Positions 24,749 through 32,910 of a stretch of 64,000 nucleotides of DNA are shown one piece after another (position 1 is the stretch's first letter; the number at the start of each line of letters is the position of its first letter). The stretch lies in NCBI GenBank assembly GCA_041397845.1, contig JAWKVW010000008.1, positions 1-64,000 on the forward strand, in the 5' to 3' direction. The notes beneath the pieces were generated by a model. The model saw nothing but the letters and a program-made list of their open reading frames with translations, had not been told where the DNA came from and did no database searches. Source of the DNA: JAKPQE01 sp041397845 (GTDB lineage Bacteria; Pseudomonadota; Alphaproteobacteria; Rhizobiales; JAKPQE01). The translations under genes were made by a program, and so were the position numbers.

Positions 24749-25501
24749 TCAGACGCTGAGGTATTCATCGAAGACGTGCTGCTTTTCCTCGAGCTCGCTT
24801 TCGTGAATGGTTGCCACGATGTGACCGTGATCCATGATGAAGTGCCGGTCGGCGAGCGGCGCTGCGAAGCGGAAGTTCTGCTCGACCAGCAGCACCGTGT
24901 AGCCGCGCCGCTTCAGCTCGATCAGCACCTCGCCGAGCTTGTCGACGATGACCGGCGCGAGGCCTTCCGTGATTTCGTCGAGCAGCAGCACGTTGGCGCC
25001 GGTGCGCAGGATGCGGGCCATGGCCAGCATCTGCTGCTCGCCGCCCGAAAGGCGCGTGCCCTGGCTGCGCCGGCGCTCGGCAAGGTTCGGGAACATCTCG
25101 TAGAGTTCCTCGACCGACATGCCACCCTCCGCCACCTTCGGCGGCAGCATCAGGTTTTCCTCGACGCTGAGGCTGGCGAAGATGCCGCGCTCTTCCGGGC
25201 AGTAGCCGACGCCGAGATGGGCGATCGTGTGCGGCGCGGCGTGGATGATCTCCTCGCCCTTCAGCACGATCGAGCCGGTGCGGTGGCCGATAAGCCCCAT
25301 GATGGCGCGCAGCGTCGTCGTCCGGCCCGAGCCGTTGCGGCCGAGCAGCGTGACGAGCTCGCCCTGGTAGATGCAAAGGTCGATGCCGTGCAGCGCGTGG
25401 CTCTCGCCATAGAAGGCGTGCAGGTCCTGGATGCGGATTTCCTCGATCGCTTCCGACCGGTGCTGTCCGCCAAGGTCGTGGTTCTCGCTGGCGTAGTTCA
25501 T
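24749..25501 (-). CDS. livF: ABC transporter ATP-binding protein LivF (Walker A Arg)
   Basis: ATPase of 250 residues of the LivF type. Motifs: Walker A LLGRNGSGRTTTLRAIMG, signature LSGGEQQMLAMARIL, Walker B NVLLLDEITEGLAP, H-loop region VLLVEQN. The invariant Walker A lysine is Arg here (codon read as CGG). Some LivF homologues carry this Arg, so activity cannot be excluded, but ATP hydrolysis may rest mainly on LivG. I chose the ATG at 25501 (MNYASEN), which overlaps the livG stop by four bases; longer starts lie inside livG. Confidence 0.9.
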   Translation of the reverse strand: MNYASENHDLGGQHRSEAIEEIRIQDLHAFYGESHALHGIDLCIYQGELVTLLGRNGSGRTTTLRAIMGLIGHRTGSIVLKGEEIIHAAPHTIAHLGVGYCPEERGIFASLSVEENLMLPPKVAEGGMSVEELYEMFPNLAERRRSQGTRLSGGEQQMLAMARILRTGANVLLLDEITEGLAPVIVDKLGEVLIELKRRGYTVLLVEQNFRFAAPLADRHFIMDHGHIVATIHESELEEKQHVFDEYLSV

Positions 25502-26256
25502 CCCGCTTTCCCCATGTAGGCTTCCTTGACGCGCGGATCGTTCGACACCTGGCGATAGTCGCCCTCGGTCAGGACCCGGCCGCGCTGCAGCACCGTGATC
25601 GTGTGGCAAAGCGTGGAGACGACGCCGAGATTGTGCTCGACCATCAGCACGGTGCGGTTTTCCGCGACCCGCCGGATGAGCTCGGTGACGAGCTCGACGT
25701 CCTCGCGGCCCATGCCCTGGGTCGGCTCGTCGAGCAGCATCATTTCCGGGTCCATGGCGAGCGTCGTGGCGATCTCGAGCGCCCGCTTGCGGCCATAGGG
25801 CATGTCGCCGACGACCGAGTCGGAAAAGCGCTCCAGCCCGACCATGTGCAGAAGTTCGTCGGCCCGCTCGTTCAGGCGGTTGAGCGAACTCACCGGGCGC
25901 CAGAAATGGAACGACGTGCCGAGCTTGCGCTGCAGCGCGACGCGCACGTTTTCCCGCGCCGTCATGTGCGGGAACACCGCCGAGATCTGGAACGACCGGA
26001 TGACGCCCATGCGGGCGATCTCGGCCGGCTTGGCGAAGGTGATGTCGCGACCGTTGAACCGGATCTTGCCGCGCGTCGGCGTCAGGAACTTGGTCAGCAG
26101 GTTGAAGACCGTCGTCTTGCCGGCGCCGTTCGGGCCGATCAGGGCATGGATCTCATGCCGCCGGATCTTCAGGTTGACCTCGTCCACCGCCGTGAAGCCG
26201 CGGAATTCCTTGGTCAGGTCCTCGGTCTCGAGGATATAGGGATTGCTTTGGCTCAT
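25498..26256 (-). CDS. livG: ABC transporter ATP-binding protein LivG
   Basis: ATPase of 252 residues of the LivG type. Walker A is canonical (LIGPNGAGKTTVFNLLT), followed by IARMGVIRSFQISAVFPHMTARENV, a signature region with MPYGRKRALEIATTLA in place of the usual LSGGQ (normal for LivG) and Walker B MMLLDEPTQGMG. The ATG at 26256 (MSQSNPYILETEDLTKEF) is the natural start. The last codons overlap livF by four bases. An 80-base gap separates it from the acyl-CoA synthetase gene upstream. Confidence 0.92.
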   Translation of the reverse strand: MSQSNPYILETEDLTKEFRGFTAVDEVNLKIRRHEIHALIGPNGAGKTTVFNLLTKFLTPTRGKIRFNGRDITFAKPAEIARMGVIRSFQISAVFPHMTARENVRVALQRKLGTSFHFWRPVSSLNRLNERADELLHMVGLERFSDSVVGDMPYGRKRALEIATTLAMDPEMMLLDEPTQGMGREDVELVTELIRRVAENRTVLMVEHNLGVVSTLCHTITVLQRGRVLTEGDYRQVSNDPRVKEAYMGKAG

Positions 26257-26336
26257 CCGTCTCGCACCCGAAAAAAGAGTCGGGGAGAGCACGGCCGTCG
26301 GTCGCGGCCCTCCCCTTCAGTTGCCCCTGGGAGGTT

Positions 26337-27980
26337 TCAGGCGTCGGTTGTGAGTCCGCGGGCTCGGTCCCTCAGGACAAATTTCTGGACCTTGCCCGTC
26401 GAAGTTTTCGGCAGCTCGCCGAAAACCACGGTCTTTGGTGCCTTGAAGTGCGCCATGTTCTGGCGGCAGAAGGCGATGATCTCCGCCGCCGTCGTTTCAT
26501 GGCCGCCCTTCAGCTCGACGAAGGCGCAGGGCGTCTCGCCCCACTTTTCGTCCGGTCGCGCCACAACAGCCGCAACCAGCACCGCAGGATGCTTGTAGAG
26601 AACGTCCTCGACCTCGACCGAGGAGATGTTCTCGCCGCCGGAAATGATGATGTCCTTGGACCGGTCCTTGATCTCGATGTAGCCATCGGGATGCATCACG
26701 CCGAGGTCGCCGGAAGCGAACCAGCCGCCCTTGAACGATTTGTCCGTTGCCGACGGGTTCTTCAGGTAGCCCTTCATGACGTTGTTGCCGCGCATGAAGA
26801 TCTCGCCAATAGACTTGCCGTCGCCGGCAACCGGCTCGAGCGTCGTCGGGTCGGCAACCATCAGCCCGGCCAGGGCGACGTTCTTGACGCCCTGGCGCGC
26901 CTTCAGCCGCGCCCGCGCCTCGGCCGTCTCGCCGTCCCAGACATCCTTCCAGGCGCACACCACCGACGGGCCATAGGTCTCGGTCAGCCCGTAGACATGG
27001 GTGACCTCGACGCCCATCGCCTCCATCGCCGCGATGACGGCGGCCGGCGGCGAGGCGCCGGCGGTCATCACCTTGACCTTGTGCGAGAAGTCCTTGAGCG
27101 CGTCCGGCGCGTTCGCCAACATGCTGAGCACGATCGGCGCACCGCAGAAATGGGTGACCTTTTCCTCGCGGATGAGCTGGTAGATCGGCTCGGCCCGCAC
27201 CGACCTGAGACAGACGCAGACGCCGGCATTGGCCGCAATGGTCCAGGGAAAGCACCAGCCATTGCAGTGGAACATCGGCAGCGTCCAGAGATAGCGCGAA
27301 TGATGCGCCATGCCCCAGGTGACGACGTTCGACAGCGCGTTCAGCGCCGCGCCGCGATGGTGATAGACGACGCCCTTCGGGTCGCCCGTCGTGCCGGACG
27401 TGTAGTTGAGGCTGATCGCCTCCCACTCGTTCTCCGGCAACGCATAGCGGAATGCCGGATCGCCGGCCTCGATCAGCGCGTCATAGGTGACGTGGCCGAT
27501 CCGCTGGCCGCCGGCAAAGCTCGGATCCTCGATGTCGATGACGAGGATGTCGCGCCGCCCGGTCATCCGCAGCGCCCGTTCGGCGACCTCGCTGAACTCC
27601 GGATCGACGATGAATGCCTTGGCCTCGGCGTGATTGAGGATGAAGGCGACCGCCTCGGCGTCGAGCCGCGTGTTGATCGCATTGAGCACGGCGCCGGCCA
27701 TCGGCACGCCGAAATGCGCCTCGAACATCTCCGGAATGTTGGCAGCGATGATCGACACGGTGTCGCCGCGGCCGATGCCGCGTCCGGCAAGGCCGCTGGC
27801 CAGCCGCACCATCCGCTCGTAGGTCTCGCCCCAGTTGCGGCGCACCTCGCCATGGATGACGGCGGGAAGCTCGGGATAGATGGAAGCCGTGCGCTCGGCG
27901 AAGGAGATTGGCGACAGGGCGACATAGTTCGCCGGATTGGCGTCAAGGCCAGTGTCGTAAATGCCATGCCTGGCGGTCAT
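26337..27980 (-). CDS. Acyl-CoA synthetase (AMP-forming), intact paralogue
   Basis: Adenylate-forming ligase of 547 residues activating a carboxylic acid to its CoA thioester. Motifs in order: A3 SLNYTSGTTGDPKGVVYHH near 185, A5 YGLTETYGPS near 320, A7 GWFASGDLGVMHPDG near 425, hinge DRSKDIIISGGENISSVE and A10 PKTSTGKVQKFVLR with the catalytic Lys. The start at 27980 (MTARHGIYDTGLDANP) has GGGAGGAA before it. It heads the minus-strand array with livGF, binding protein, livHM and beta-oxidation genes, so it probably activates the imported acid. A nearly full-length paralogue with a premature stop ends the same array. Chain-length preference cannot be read from sequence; medium or branched acids are likely. 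Confidence 0.92.
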   Translation of the reverse strand: MTARHGIYDTGLDANPANYVALSPISFAERTASIYPELPAVIHGEVRRNWGETYERMVRLASGLAGRGIGRGDTVSIIAANIPEMFEAHFGVPMAGAVLNAINTRLDAEAVAFILNHAEAKAFIVDPEFSEVAERALRMTGRRDILVIDIEDPSFAGGQRIGHVTYDALIEAGDPAFRYALPENEWEAISLNYTSGTTGDPKGVVYHHRGAALNALSNVVTWGMAHHSRYLWTLPMFHCNGWCFPWTIAANAGVCVCLRSVRAEPIYQLIREEKVTHFCGAPIVLSMLANAPDALKDFSHKVKVMTAGASPPAAVIAAMEAMGVEVTHVYGLTETYGPSVVCAWKDVWDGETAEARARLKARQGVKNVALAGLMVADPTTLEPVAGDGKSIGEIFMRGNNVMKGYLKNPSATDKSFKGGWFASGDLGVMHPDGYIEIKDRSKDIIISGGENISSVEVEDVLYKHPAVLVAAVVARPDEKWGETPCAFVELKGGHETTAAEIIAFCRQNMAHFKAPKTVVFGELPKTSTGKVQKFVLRDRARGLTTDA

Positions 27981-28150
27981 GCTTTCCTCCCAAACAGTCT
28001 GTTTTCCGGGTTTCTGCGCCCCGGTTTTTGTTGGGAAGAAACAAGCGCATCGCGATGTTGCCCAATTTCGCGGGAAATGTATCGAATTGTGACAAGCTCG
28101 CTTTGCGCTTGGGTTTTCGCCGCATCTGGTCAATCCTGCCGCCGTTCGGC

Positions 28151-30187
28151 ATGGCAAACGCGGGTAAAGTCTCGGTGGCGACCAGCATCCCCCGGGTCGG
28201 GAACGCGACCCACGTCCTTGAGGGTCTCGAGCATCTCGATCAGGGCATCACGATCTTCGACGAGAACCTGAAGCTCATCGCCTGGAACACCAAGTTCCTG
28301 GAGATGTACGGCTATCCGGAGAGCCTTGCCTTCGTCGGCGCCGATTTTTCCAGCTTCATCGAATTCAACGCCCGCATGGGCGAATATGGCGAGGGCGACG
28401 TCGACGAGCTCGTTGGCGAGCGCGTGCGCATCGCCCGCAAGTTCCTGAAGCACCGCTTCGAGCGCACGCGGCGCGACGGCTCGACCATCGAGGTCGTCGG
28501 CAGTCCGCTGCCGAACGGCGGCTTCGTGACGACCTATACCGACATTTCCGAGAGCACCCGCCAGCGCCAGGCGCTGCAGCGCTCGATCGAGCAGAAGACC
28601 GAGCAGATGCTGCTGAGCGAGGAGCGCCTGCGGCTCATCGCCGACGAGGTTCCGGCCGGCATCGCCCATATCGACCGGGAAATGAACATCCTCTACGCCA
28701 ACAAGCGTTTCGCCGGCGCCTACCTGAAGACCCCGGCCGAGATCATCGGCCTCAACGCCGCCGAAATCCTGCCGGCCCGCACGCTCGATGAATCCTCGCG
28801 CTTCTTCGAGCAGTCCCGGCGCGGCGTTCAGGTCGATTTCGAGATGCGCATCGAGCTGCCCGGCGGCCGCTTCAAGGACGTGCGCACCCTGCTGCGGCCG
28901 GAAAAGCCGTCCTTCGGCACCATCATGGGCTTCTACCTCATCTCCATCGACGTGACCCGGCGCAAGTCGACCATGTCGGCCCTGATGCGGGCCCAGAAGA
29001 TGGACGCCCTCGGCCGCATGGCGAGCGGCATCTCGCACGATTTCAACAATCTGCTGACCATCATCCTCGGCAACCTCGTGCCGCTCTCCGAGCAGCTCGG
29101 CGACCAGACCCTTGTCGAGGAATTCCTCGTTCCCTCGATTTCGGCGGCGCGGCGCGGCTCGTCACTGACCAAGCGCCTGCTCACCCTTGCCCGGCGCGAG
29201 CAGTTCGACCCCGTACCGACCGAAATCGGCGAGGCGGTCGAGGAAATCTGCAAGCTCCTCAGCGCCTCGGTGCCCGACGGCCTCGAGATCGTCCAGGTCC
29301 AGGATGCCGACCTGCCGAATGCCGTCGTCGACCGCGCCCAGCTCGAGATGGCGTTGCTCAATCTTGCCCTCAACGCCCGCGACGCGACCGGCGGCACCGG
29401 CACCATCACCATCGAATGCACGCCCTATTCGCTGACCGTCGAGGAAGCCGAGATGTTCCGCATCCCGCTCGGCGACTATGTCCGCATCCGCTTCTCCGAC
29501 AATGGCTGCGGCATGTCGCCGGACCATGCCGAGCGCATCTTCGAGCCGTTCTTCACCTCGAAGGTCGCCGGTTCCGGCTCCGGCCTCGGCCTGTCGATGG
29601 TCTACGGCTTCGTCCAGCAGTCGAATGGCGCCATCTGCGTCGAAAGCGCCGTCGGCAAGGGCGCGACCTTCACCATCCTGCTGCCGAGCGTTGCCTTGTC
29701 CGCCGACGCCGGCGCGATGCTGCACGACTTCAGCCTGCCGGATTTCGACGAGGCGCCCGCTGCCGGGCCGGAACCGGCGCTGGCCACCGAGGCCGGCTCG
29801 CGCATCGTCCTGCTGGTCGAGGACGACCCGGACGTGCGCCGCACCATCCGCCGCAAGATCGCCAGCATCGGCTATCCGCTCGTCGAGGCGGGCGATGCCG
29901 ACGAGGCGATCAACCTGCTCGACCAGGTCCGCGATATCGGCATCGTCATTTCCGACATCGACATGCCCGGCGAGCGCAACGGCATCGACCTTGCCCGTCA
30001 CGTCCGCGCCAGTTTCCCGGCCATTCAGGTCGTGCTGATGAGCGGCAAGCCGAACGGCCTGCGCGATGCATCGCCGCTGCCGGACGTGCCGTTCCTCAGA
30101 AAACCCTTCGGCGCCGAGCAGCTTGAAGCGGCGCTTGGCGCCTGCGCACCCCTTACCGCCCGCCAGGCGGCCGGTGGCGAACGATGA
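28151..30187 (+). CDS. PAS-containing hybrid histidine kinase with receiver
   Basis: Soluble sensor kinase of 678 residues with no membrane segment. Two PAS domains are visible (about 18-130, EGLEHLDQGITIFDENLKLIAW; about 150-270, ADEVPAGIAHIDREMNILYANKR). HisKA follows with His296 in GISHDFNNLL, then the catalytic domain with N-box LALNARDAT, G1 FSDNGCGMS and G2 GSGSGLGLSMV. A C-terminal receiver holds Asp602 in VISDIDMPG. The start is uncertain: the ATG at 28151 gives a natural N-terminus, while an in-frame ATG at 28055 would add 32 residues. The gene is divergent from the acyl-CoA synthetase and overlaps its response regulator by four bases. A cytoplasmic cofactor or metabolite is probably sensed by the PAS domains. 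Confidence 0.88.
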   Translation: MANAGKVSVATSIPRVGNATHVLEGLEHLDQGITIFDENLKLIAWNTKFLEMYGYPESLAFVGADFSSFIEFNARMGEYGEGDVDELVGERVRIARKFLKHRFERTRRDGSTIEVVGSPLPNGGFVTTYTDISESTRQRQALQRSIEQKTEQMLLSEERLRLIADEVPAGIAHIDREMNILYANKRFAGAYLKTPAEIIGLNAAEILPARTLDESSRFFEQSRRGVQVDFEMRIELPGGRFKDVRTLLRPEKPSFGTIMGFYLISIDVTRRKSTMSALMRAQKMDALGRMASGISHDFNNLLTIILGNLVPLSEQLGDQTLVEEFLVPSISAARRGSSLTKRLLTLARREQFDPVPTEIGEAVEEICKLLSASVPDGLEIVQVQDADLPNAVVDRAQLEMALLNLALNARDATGGTGTITIECTPYSLTVEEAEMFRIPLGDYVRIRFSDNGCGMSPDHAERIFEPFFTSKVAGSGSGLGLSMVYGFVQQSNGAICVESAVGKGATFTILLPSVALSADAGAMLHDFSLPDFDEAPAAGPEPALATEAGSRIVLLVEDDPDVRRTIRRKIASIGYPLVEAGDADEAINLLDQVRDIGIVISDIDMPGERNGIDLARHVRASFPAIQVVLMSGKPNGLRDASPLPDVPFLRKPFGAEQLEAALGACAPLTARQAAGGER

Positions 30188-30894
30188 AGACCCTGATTTA
30201 CCTGCTCGAAGACGACCCGGACATATCCCGGCTCATCGCCCGCGCCCTTGGCCAGCACGGTTTCGACGTACTGGCGATGCGCAACATCGCCGAGTTCAAG
30301 CGCGAGGTGCAGCGCCGCATCCCCGAGCTTTGCCTCATCGACCTCAGCCTGCCCGATGGCGACGGCCTCAGCGCCATCCAGTACGACGCCCTGCCGACCA
30401 CCGTGCCGCGCGTCGTCGTCACCGGCCGGGGCAATCTCACCGATCGCATCGTCGGCCTCGAGATCGGCGCCGACGACTACATCGTCAAGCCGTTCGAGCC
30501 GCGCGAACTCGTCGCCCGGGTCCGGGCTGTCCTGCGCCGCAGCCGCATCACCTCCGAGAGCGCCGGCAAGTCGCAGGCAAAGACCGTTCGCTTCGGCGAC
30601 TGGACCGCCGACTTCGACGCCTGCACCCTGCATCACGCCGACGGCAGCACCGTCAAGCTGAGTTCGGCCGAATCGAGCCTGCTGGCCGCGATGGTCCGCT
30701 CGGCCGGCCGCGTCCTCAGCCGCAGCCAGCTTCTCGACGCCACCACCGGCCGCGCCGACGAGCCCTTCGACCGCTCGATGGACGCCCGCATCAGCCGGCT
30801 GCGCCGCAAGCTGCGCGACGACCCCCGCTCGCCGCAGATCATCCGTACCGTCTACGGCGCCGGCTACCTGTTCTCGCTGAAGGTCGAGGAATAG
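30184..30894 (+). CDS. OmpR-type response regulator
   Basis: Response regulator of 236 residues. The receiver (1-120) has the acidic pair in LLEDDPDIS, phospho-acceptor Asp53 in LCLIDLSLPDGDG, the Thr in VVVTGRG and the Lys in ADDYIVKPFEP. The C-terminal winged helix (~130-232) has LSSAESSLLAAMVRSAGRVLSR, SMDARISRLRRKLRDDP and IRTVYGAGYLF. Its ATG overlaps the kinase stop, so the two form a cognate pair. The closest candidate target is the divergent acyl-CoA/ABC array; no obvious direct-repeat operator is visible to prove it. Confidence 0.92.
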   Translation: MKTLIYLLEDDPDISRLIARALGQHGFDVLAMRNIAEFKREVQRRIPELCLIDLSLPDGDGLSAIQYDALPTTVPRVVVTGRGNLTDRIVGLEIGADDYIVKPFEPRELVARVRAVLRRSRITSESAGKSQAKTVRFGDWTADFDACTLHHADGSTVKLSSAESSLLAAMVRSAGRVLSRSQLLDATTGRADEPFDRSMDARISRLRRKLRDDPRSPQIIRTVYGAGYLFSLKVEE

Positions 30895-30907
30895 CCGTAC
30901 CCCGAAC

Positions 30908-30963
30908 CCGCAAGGGCTCGCCAAGCGCAACTGCGCGCCGGCCGTATGGCCGCCCTCGCGGGC
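30908..30963. repeat. Partial copy of the tRNA-linked direct repeat
   Basis: The segment with caagcgcaactgcgcgccgg and gtatggccgccctcgcggg matches the 5' half of the repeat units at 31497-31746 with a few changes; the 3' half is missing. It lies 14 bases after the response-regulator stop. Confidence 0.7.
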
Positions 30964-31112
30964 GCATGTGACCCATCACACGAACCTCCGGCGCTGGCAG
31001 CGCGATCCCCATGCGCGACGAATCACAAGGCGAGAGGCACAAGCCCTGGCCGCGCAACGGCCCCGTTGCCTGCCGTCGGTGACGCACCTGTCGATAACTC
31101 TGTCGCAGCCAT

Positions 31113-31350
31113 CAGGCTTTTCGATTTCGCCATCGCTGGCGGCTGGTACCATGGCCTGCAGCAAGCGCGCCGAGCTTGTAATCGGCGAACATTTGATCGC
31201 TCTCAGCGAACCAGACAATCCGCACGATGCCAACGCCATCGCGCACGAGCGATGGACTGACTCGGCTACATCCCGCGCTACGACGCACCAATCGCCCGGC
31301 TTCGCTGACGGTGCGATGTCGGTGAACGCCGGCACCCTCACTTGCGCGCG
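31113..31350 (+). pseudogene. Decayed HIRAN-domain gene fragment
   Basis: Pieces of a HIRAN domain occur in order but in different frames: FAIAGGWYHGLQ (near 31125-31160), ELVIGEHLIALSEPDNPHDA then NAIA (31170-31245), LGYIPRYDAPIARL (31260-31305) and ADGAMSV (31305-31330). The blocks match the family pattern of I-A-G, EPDNPHDxNAI and LGYIPR. At least three frame changes separate them, and no start or downstream domain remains. HIRAN domains bind single-stranded DNA 3' ends in repair proteins and also occur as small stand-alone proteins; this one looks like the latter, now inactive. It is enclosed by repeat copies. Confidence 0.7.
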
Positions 31351-31496
31351 ACGAGACATTCCGACGATCTGGTGTTTACCGGTCATGTCCGGCGATCCGC
31401 TCCTGCGCCTGACGCTGCTGAGATATAGCGCCGTGCCATCACAGGCGTGAGCGATGCAGATGATCGCGAGCCAGTGAAATCACCGAACCCGCAAGG

Positions 31497-31746
31497 TTCG
31501 CAAGCGCGACTGCGCGCCGGCCACATGGCCGCCCTCGCGGAGATCAGGCGGCGAATTGATCGTGAGCGGCAAGAGACCAGTTCGCAAGCGCGACCGCGCG
31601 CGGCCGTATGGCCGCCCTCGCGGAGATCATGAGCGAAGCGAATTGATCGTGAGCGGCAAGAAGACCAGTTCGCAAGCGCGACTGCGCGCCGGCCGTATGG
31701 CCGCCCTCGCGGAGATCATGAGCGAAGCGAATTGATCGTGAGCGGA
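31497..31746. repeat. Three ~84-88-bp direct repeats beside tRNA-Ala
   Basis: Units begin at 31497, 31581 and 31669 with ttcgcaagcgcga and contain the conserved core gccggccgtatggccgccc, then ctcgcggagatcatgagcg and gaattgatcgtgagcggc. Spacing is 84 then 88 bases; the last unit ends seven bases before the tRNA 3' end. Unit 1 has a short deletion (agatcaggcggcgaattg). The core can fold because GGCC occurs on both sides of GTAT. The repeats do not copy any part of the tRNA, so they are not integration (att) sites. A further partial copy lies at 30908-30963. Confidence 0.8.
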
Positions 31747-31752
31747 TTTAAT

Positions 31753-31828
31753 TGGTGGAGCCGAGGGGAATCGAACCCCTGACCTCTGCAGTGCGATTGC
31801 AGCGCTCTCCCATCTGAGCTACGGCCCC
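31753..31828 (-). tRNA. tRNA-Ala (anticodon CGC)
   Basis: A 76-base tRNA with encoded CCA. The acceptor stem GGGGCCG pairs with CGGCTCC (one G-T pair), the D-arm is GCTCAGATGGGAGAGC, the anticodon stem CTGCA/TGCAG encloses loop ATCGCAC with anticodon CGC (codon GCG), and the T-arm is AGGGG-TTCGATT-CCCCT. Discriminator base A precedes CCA. Codon GCG is common in GC-rich genomes. Confidence 0.95.
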
Positions 31829-31846
31829 GCTCTTGGGATGGGCGCG

Positions 31847-31876
31847 GTTTTAGGGTGCGGGGGGCGCCCCTGTCAA
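31847..31876 (-). promoter_or_regulatory. Promoter of tRNA-Ala
   Basis: On the minus strand TTGACA (31876-31871) is followed after 18 bases by TAAAAC (31852-31847). The expected start point lies about 10-15 bases before the mature tRNA 5' end at 31828. Consensus-based assignment. Confidence 0.6.
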
Positions 31877-32035
31877 GCGCGACCTGCAGGACCGGCACCG
31901 CCACCGCCCCGTTTTCCCGCGCCGCGCCTGCCGGCGGGCGCAGGCCGTTGCCGCCAGCTCCCGCCAGTCCCTGCCGAAGGCCCTCGCAAGTTCTTGCCGA
32001 CGGCTGTTGTGCAGCGCCGCAAGCTCCCGCCGGAA

Positions 32036-32053
32036 CTGTCATTTTCCTGTGAC
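32036..32053 (+). promoter_or_regulatory. PHO box (PhoB site) upstream of plcP-agt
   Basis: CTGTCAT-TTTC-CTGTGAC is a near-perfect pair of 7-bp direct repeats with 4-bp spacing, the form of the rhizobial PHO box (CTGTCAT-N4-CTGTCAT). It lies 50 bases before the GTG start of the metallophosphoesterase gene, in the right orientation to activate it in phosphate starvation. Confidence 0.85.
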
Positions 32054-32103
32054 TGGAATCGGGTTCATGGACGTTGAGTAGATCGACCGGAGCGACCCGA
32101 CCC

Positions 32104-32910
32104 GTGACCGACGCTTCCAATCCGCGCCATGTCCGCGCGGTATTCCTGTCCGATATCCACCTTGGCACGCGCGGCTGCCAGGCCGACCTGCTGCTCGATT
32201 TCCTGCGCCATCACGAGGCTGACATCGTCTACCTCGTCGGCGACATCATCGACGGCTGGCGCCTGAAGCGGAGCTGGTACTGGCCGCAGAGCCACAACGA
32301 CGTCGTCCAGAAAATCCTGCGCAAGGGCCGCAAGGGCGCCGACATCATCTACGTGCCCGGCAACCATGACGAATTCCTGCGCGAATATGTCGACAGCACT
32401 TTCGGCAACATCACCATCGTCGATCGCGCCCTGCATGAAGGCGCCGACGGCCGCCGCTATCTGGTGCTGCATGGCGACCAGTTCGACATCGTCGTGCGCC
32501 ATGCCAGGTTCCTCGCCCTGCTCGGCGACTGGGCCTACGATTTCGCCCTGTGGACCAACACTTATTTCAATATGGTCCGCCGCCGCCTCGGCTTTCCCTA
32601 CTGGTCGCTGTCGGCCTGGGCCAAGCTCAAGGTCAAGAATGCCGTCAACTTCATCGGCAATTTCGAACGCATCGTCGCCGAGGAAGCCCGCGAGGCCGGC
32701 ACCGACGGCGTCATCTGCGGCCACATCCACCATGCCGTCATTCACGACGAGCACGGCGTGCGCTACATGAACACCGGCGACTGGGTGGAAAGCTGCACGG
32801 CCATCATCGAGACCCATGACGGCCGCTTCGAGATCATCCGCTGGACCGAAAAGGTCGAGACCGTCACCGGCCACGAGGCGGCAAGACCGCGAGCCCTGTC
32901 CGCCGCATGA
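32104..32910 (+). CDS. plcP: PlcP-type phospholipase C (metallophosphoesterase)
   Basis: Calcineurin-like phosphoesterase of 268 residues. Metal-binding motifs: DIHLG near 17-21, GDII near 48, GNHDE near 85-89, HGD near 123-125 and GHIHH near 209-213. General annotation would call it UDP-2,3-diacylglucosamine diphosphatase (LpxH-like). The context fits PlcP better: a PHO box lies 50 bases upstream, and the next gene, overlapping by four bases, is a GT4 glycosyltransferase. In Sinorhizobium meliloti and marine bacteria PlcP cuts phosphatidylcholine to diacylglycerol in phosphate starvation. I prefer the GTG at 32104 (VTDASNPRHVRAVFLSDIHLG); a TTG at 32074 is possible. No signal peptide is seen; the protein should act at the cytoplasmic membrane face. 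Confidence 0.82.
   Translation: MTDASNPRHVRAVFLSDIHLGTRGCQADLLLDFLRHHEADIVYLVGDIIDGWRLKRSWYWPQSHNDVVQKILRKGRKGADIIYVPGNHDEFLREYVDSTFGNITIVDRALHEGADGRRYLVLHGDQFDIVVRHARFLALLGDWAYDFALWTNTYFNMVRRRLGFPYWSLSAWAKLKVKNAVNFIGNFERIVAEEAREAGTDGVICGHIHHAVIHDEHGVRYMNTGDWVESCTAIIETHDGRFEIIRWTEKVETVTGHEAARPRALSAA

Noticed and set aside
31497..31746. CRISPR array
   Set aside because: Repeats are 84-88 bases long and directly adjacent, with no unique spacers of constant length and no cas genes nearby.
31740..31830. tRNA-Ala as an att site of an integrated element
   Set aside because: No second copy of the tRNA 3' end occurs in the window and no integrase gene is present. The repeats do not match the tRNA.
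32104..32910. LpxH, UDP-2,3-diacylglucosamine diphosphatase of lipid A synthesis
   Set aside because: The fold is shared, but the PHO box and coupling to a lipid glycosyltransferase fit PlcP better.
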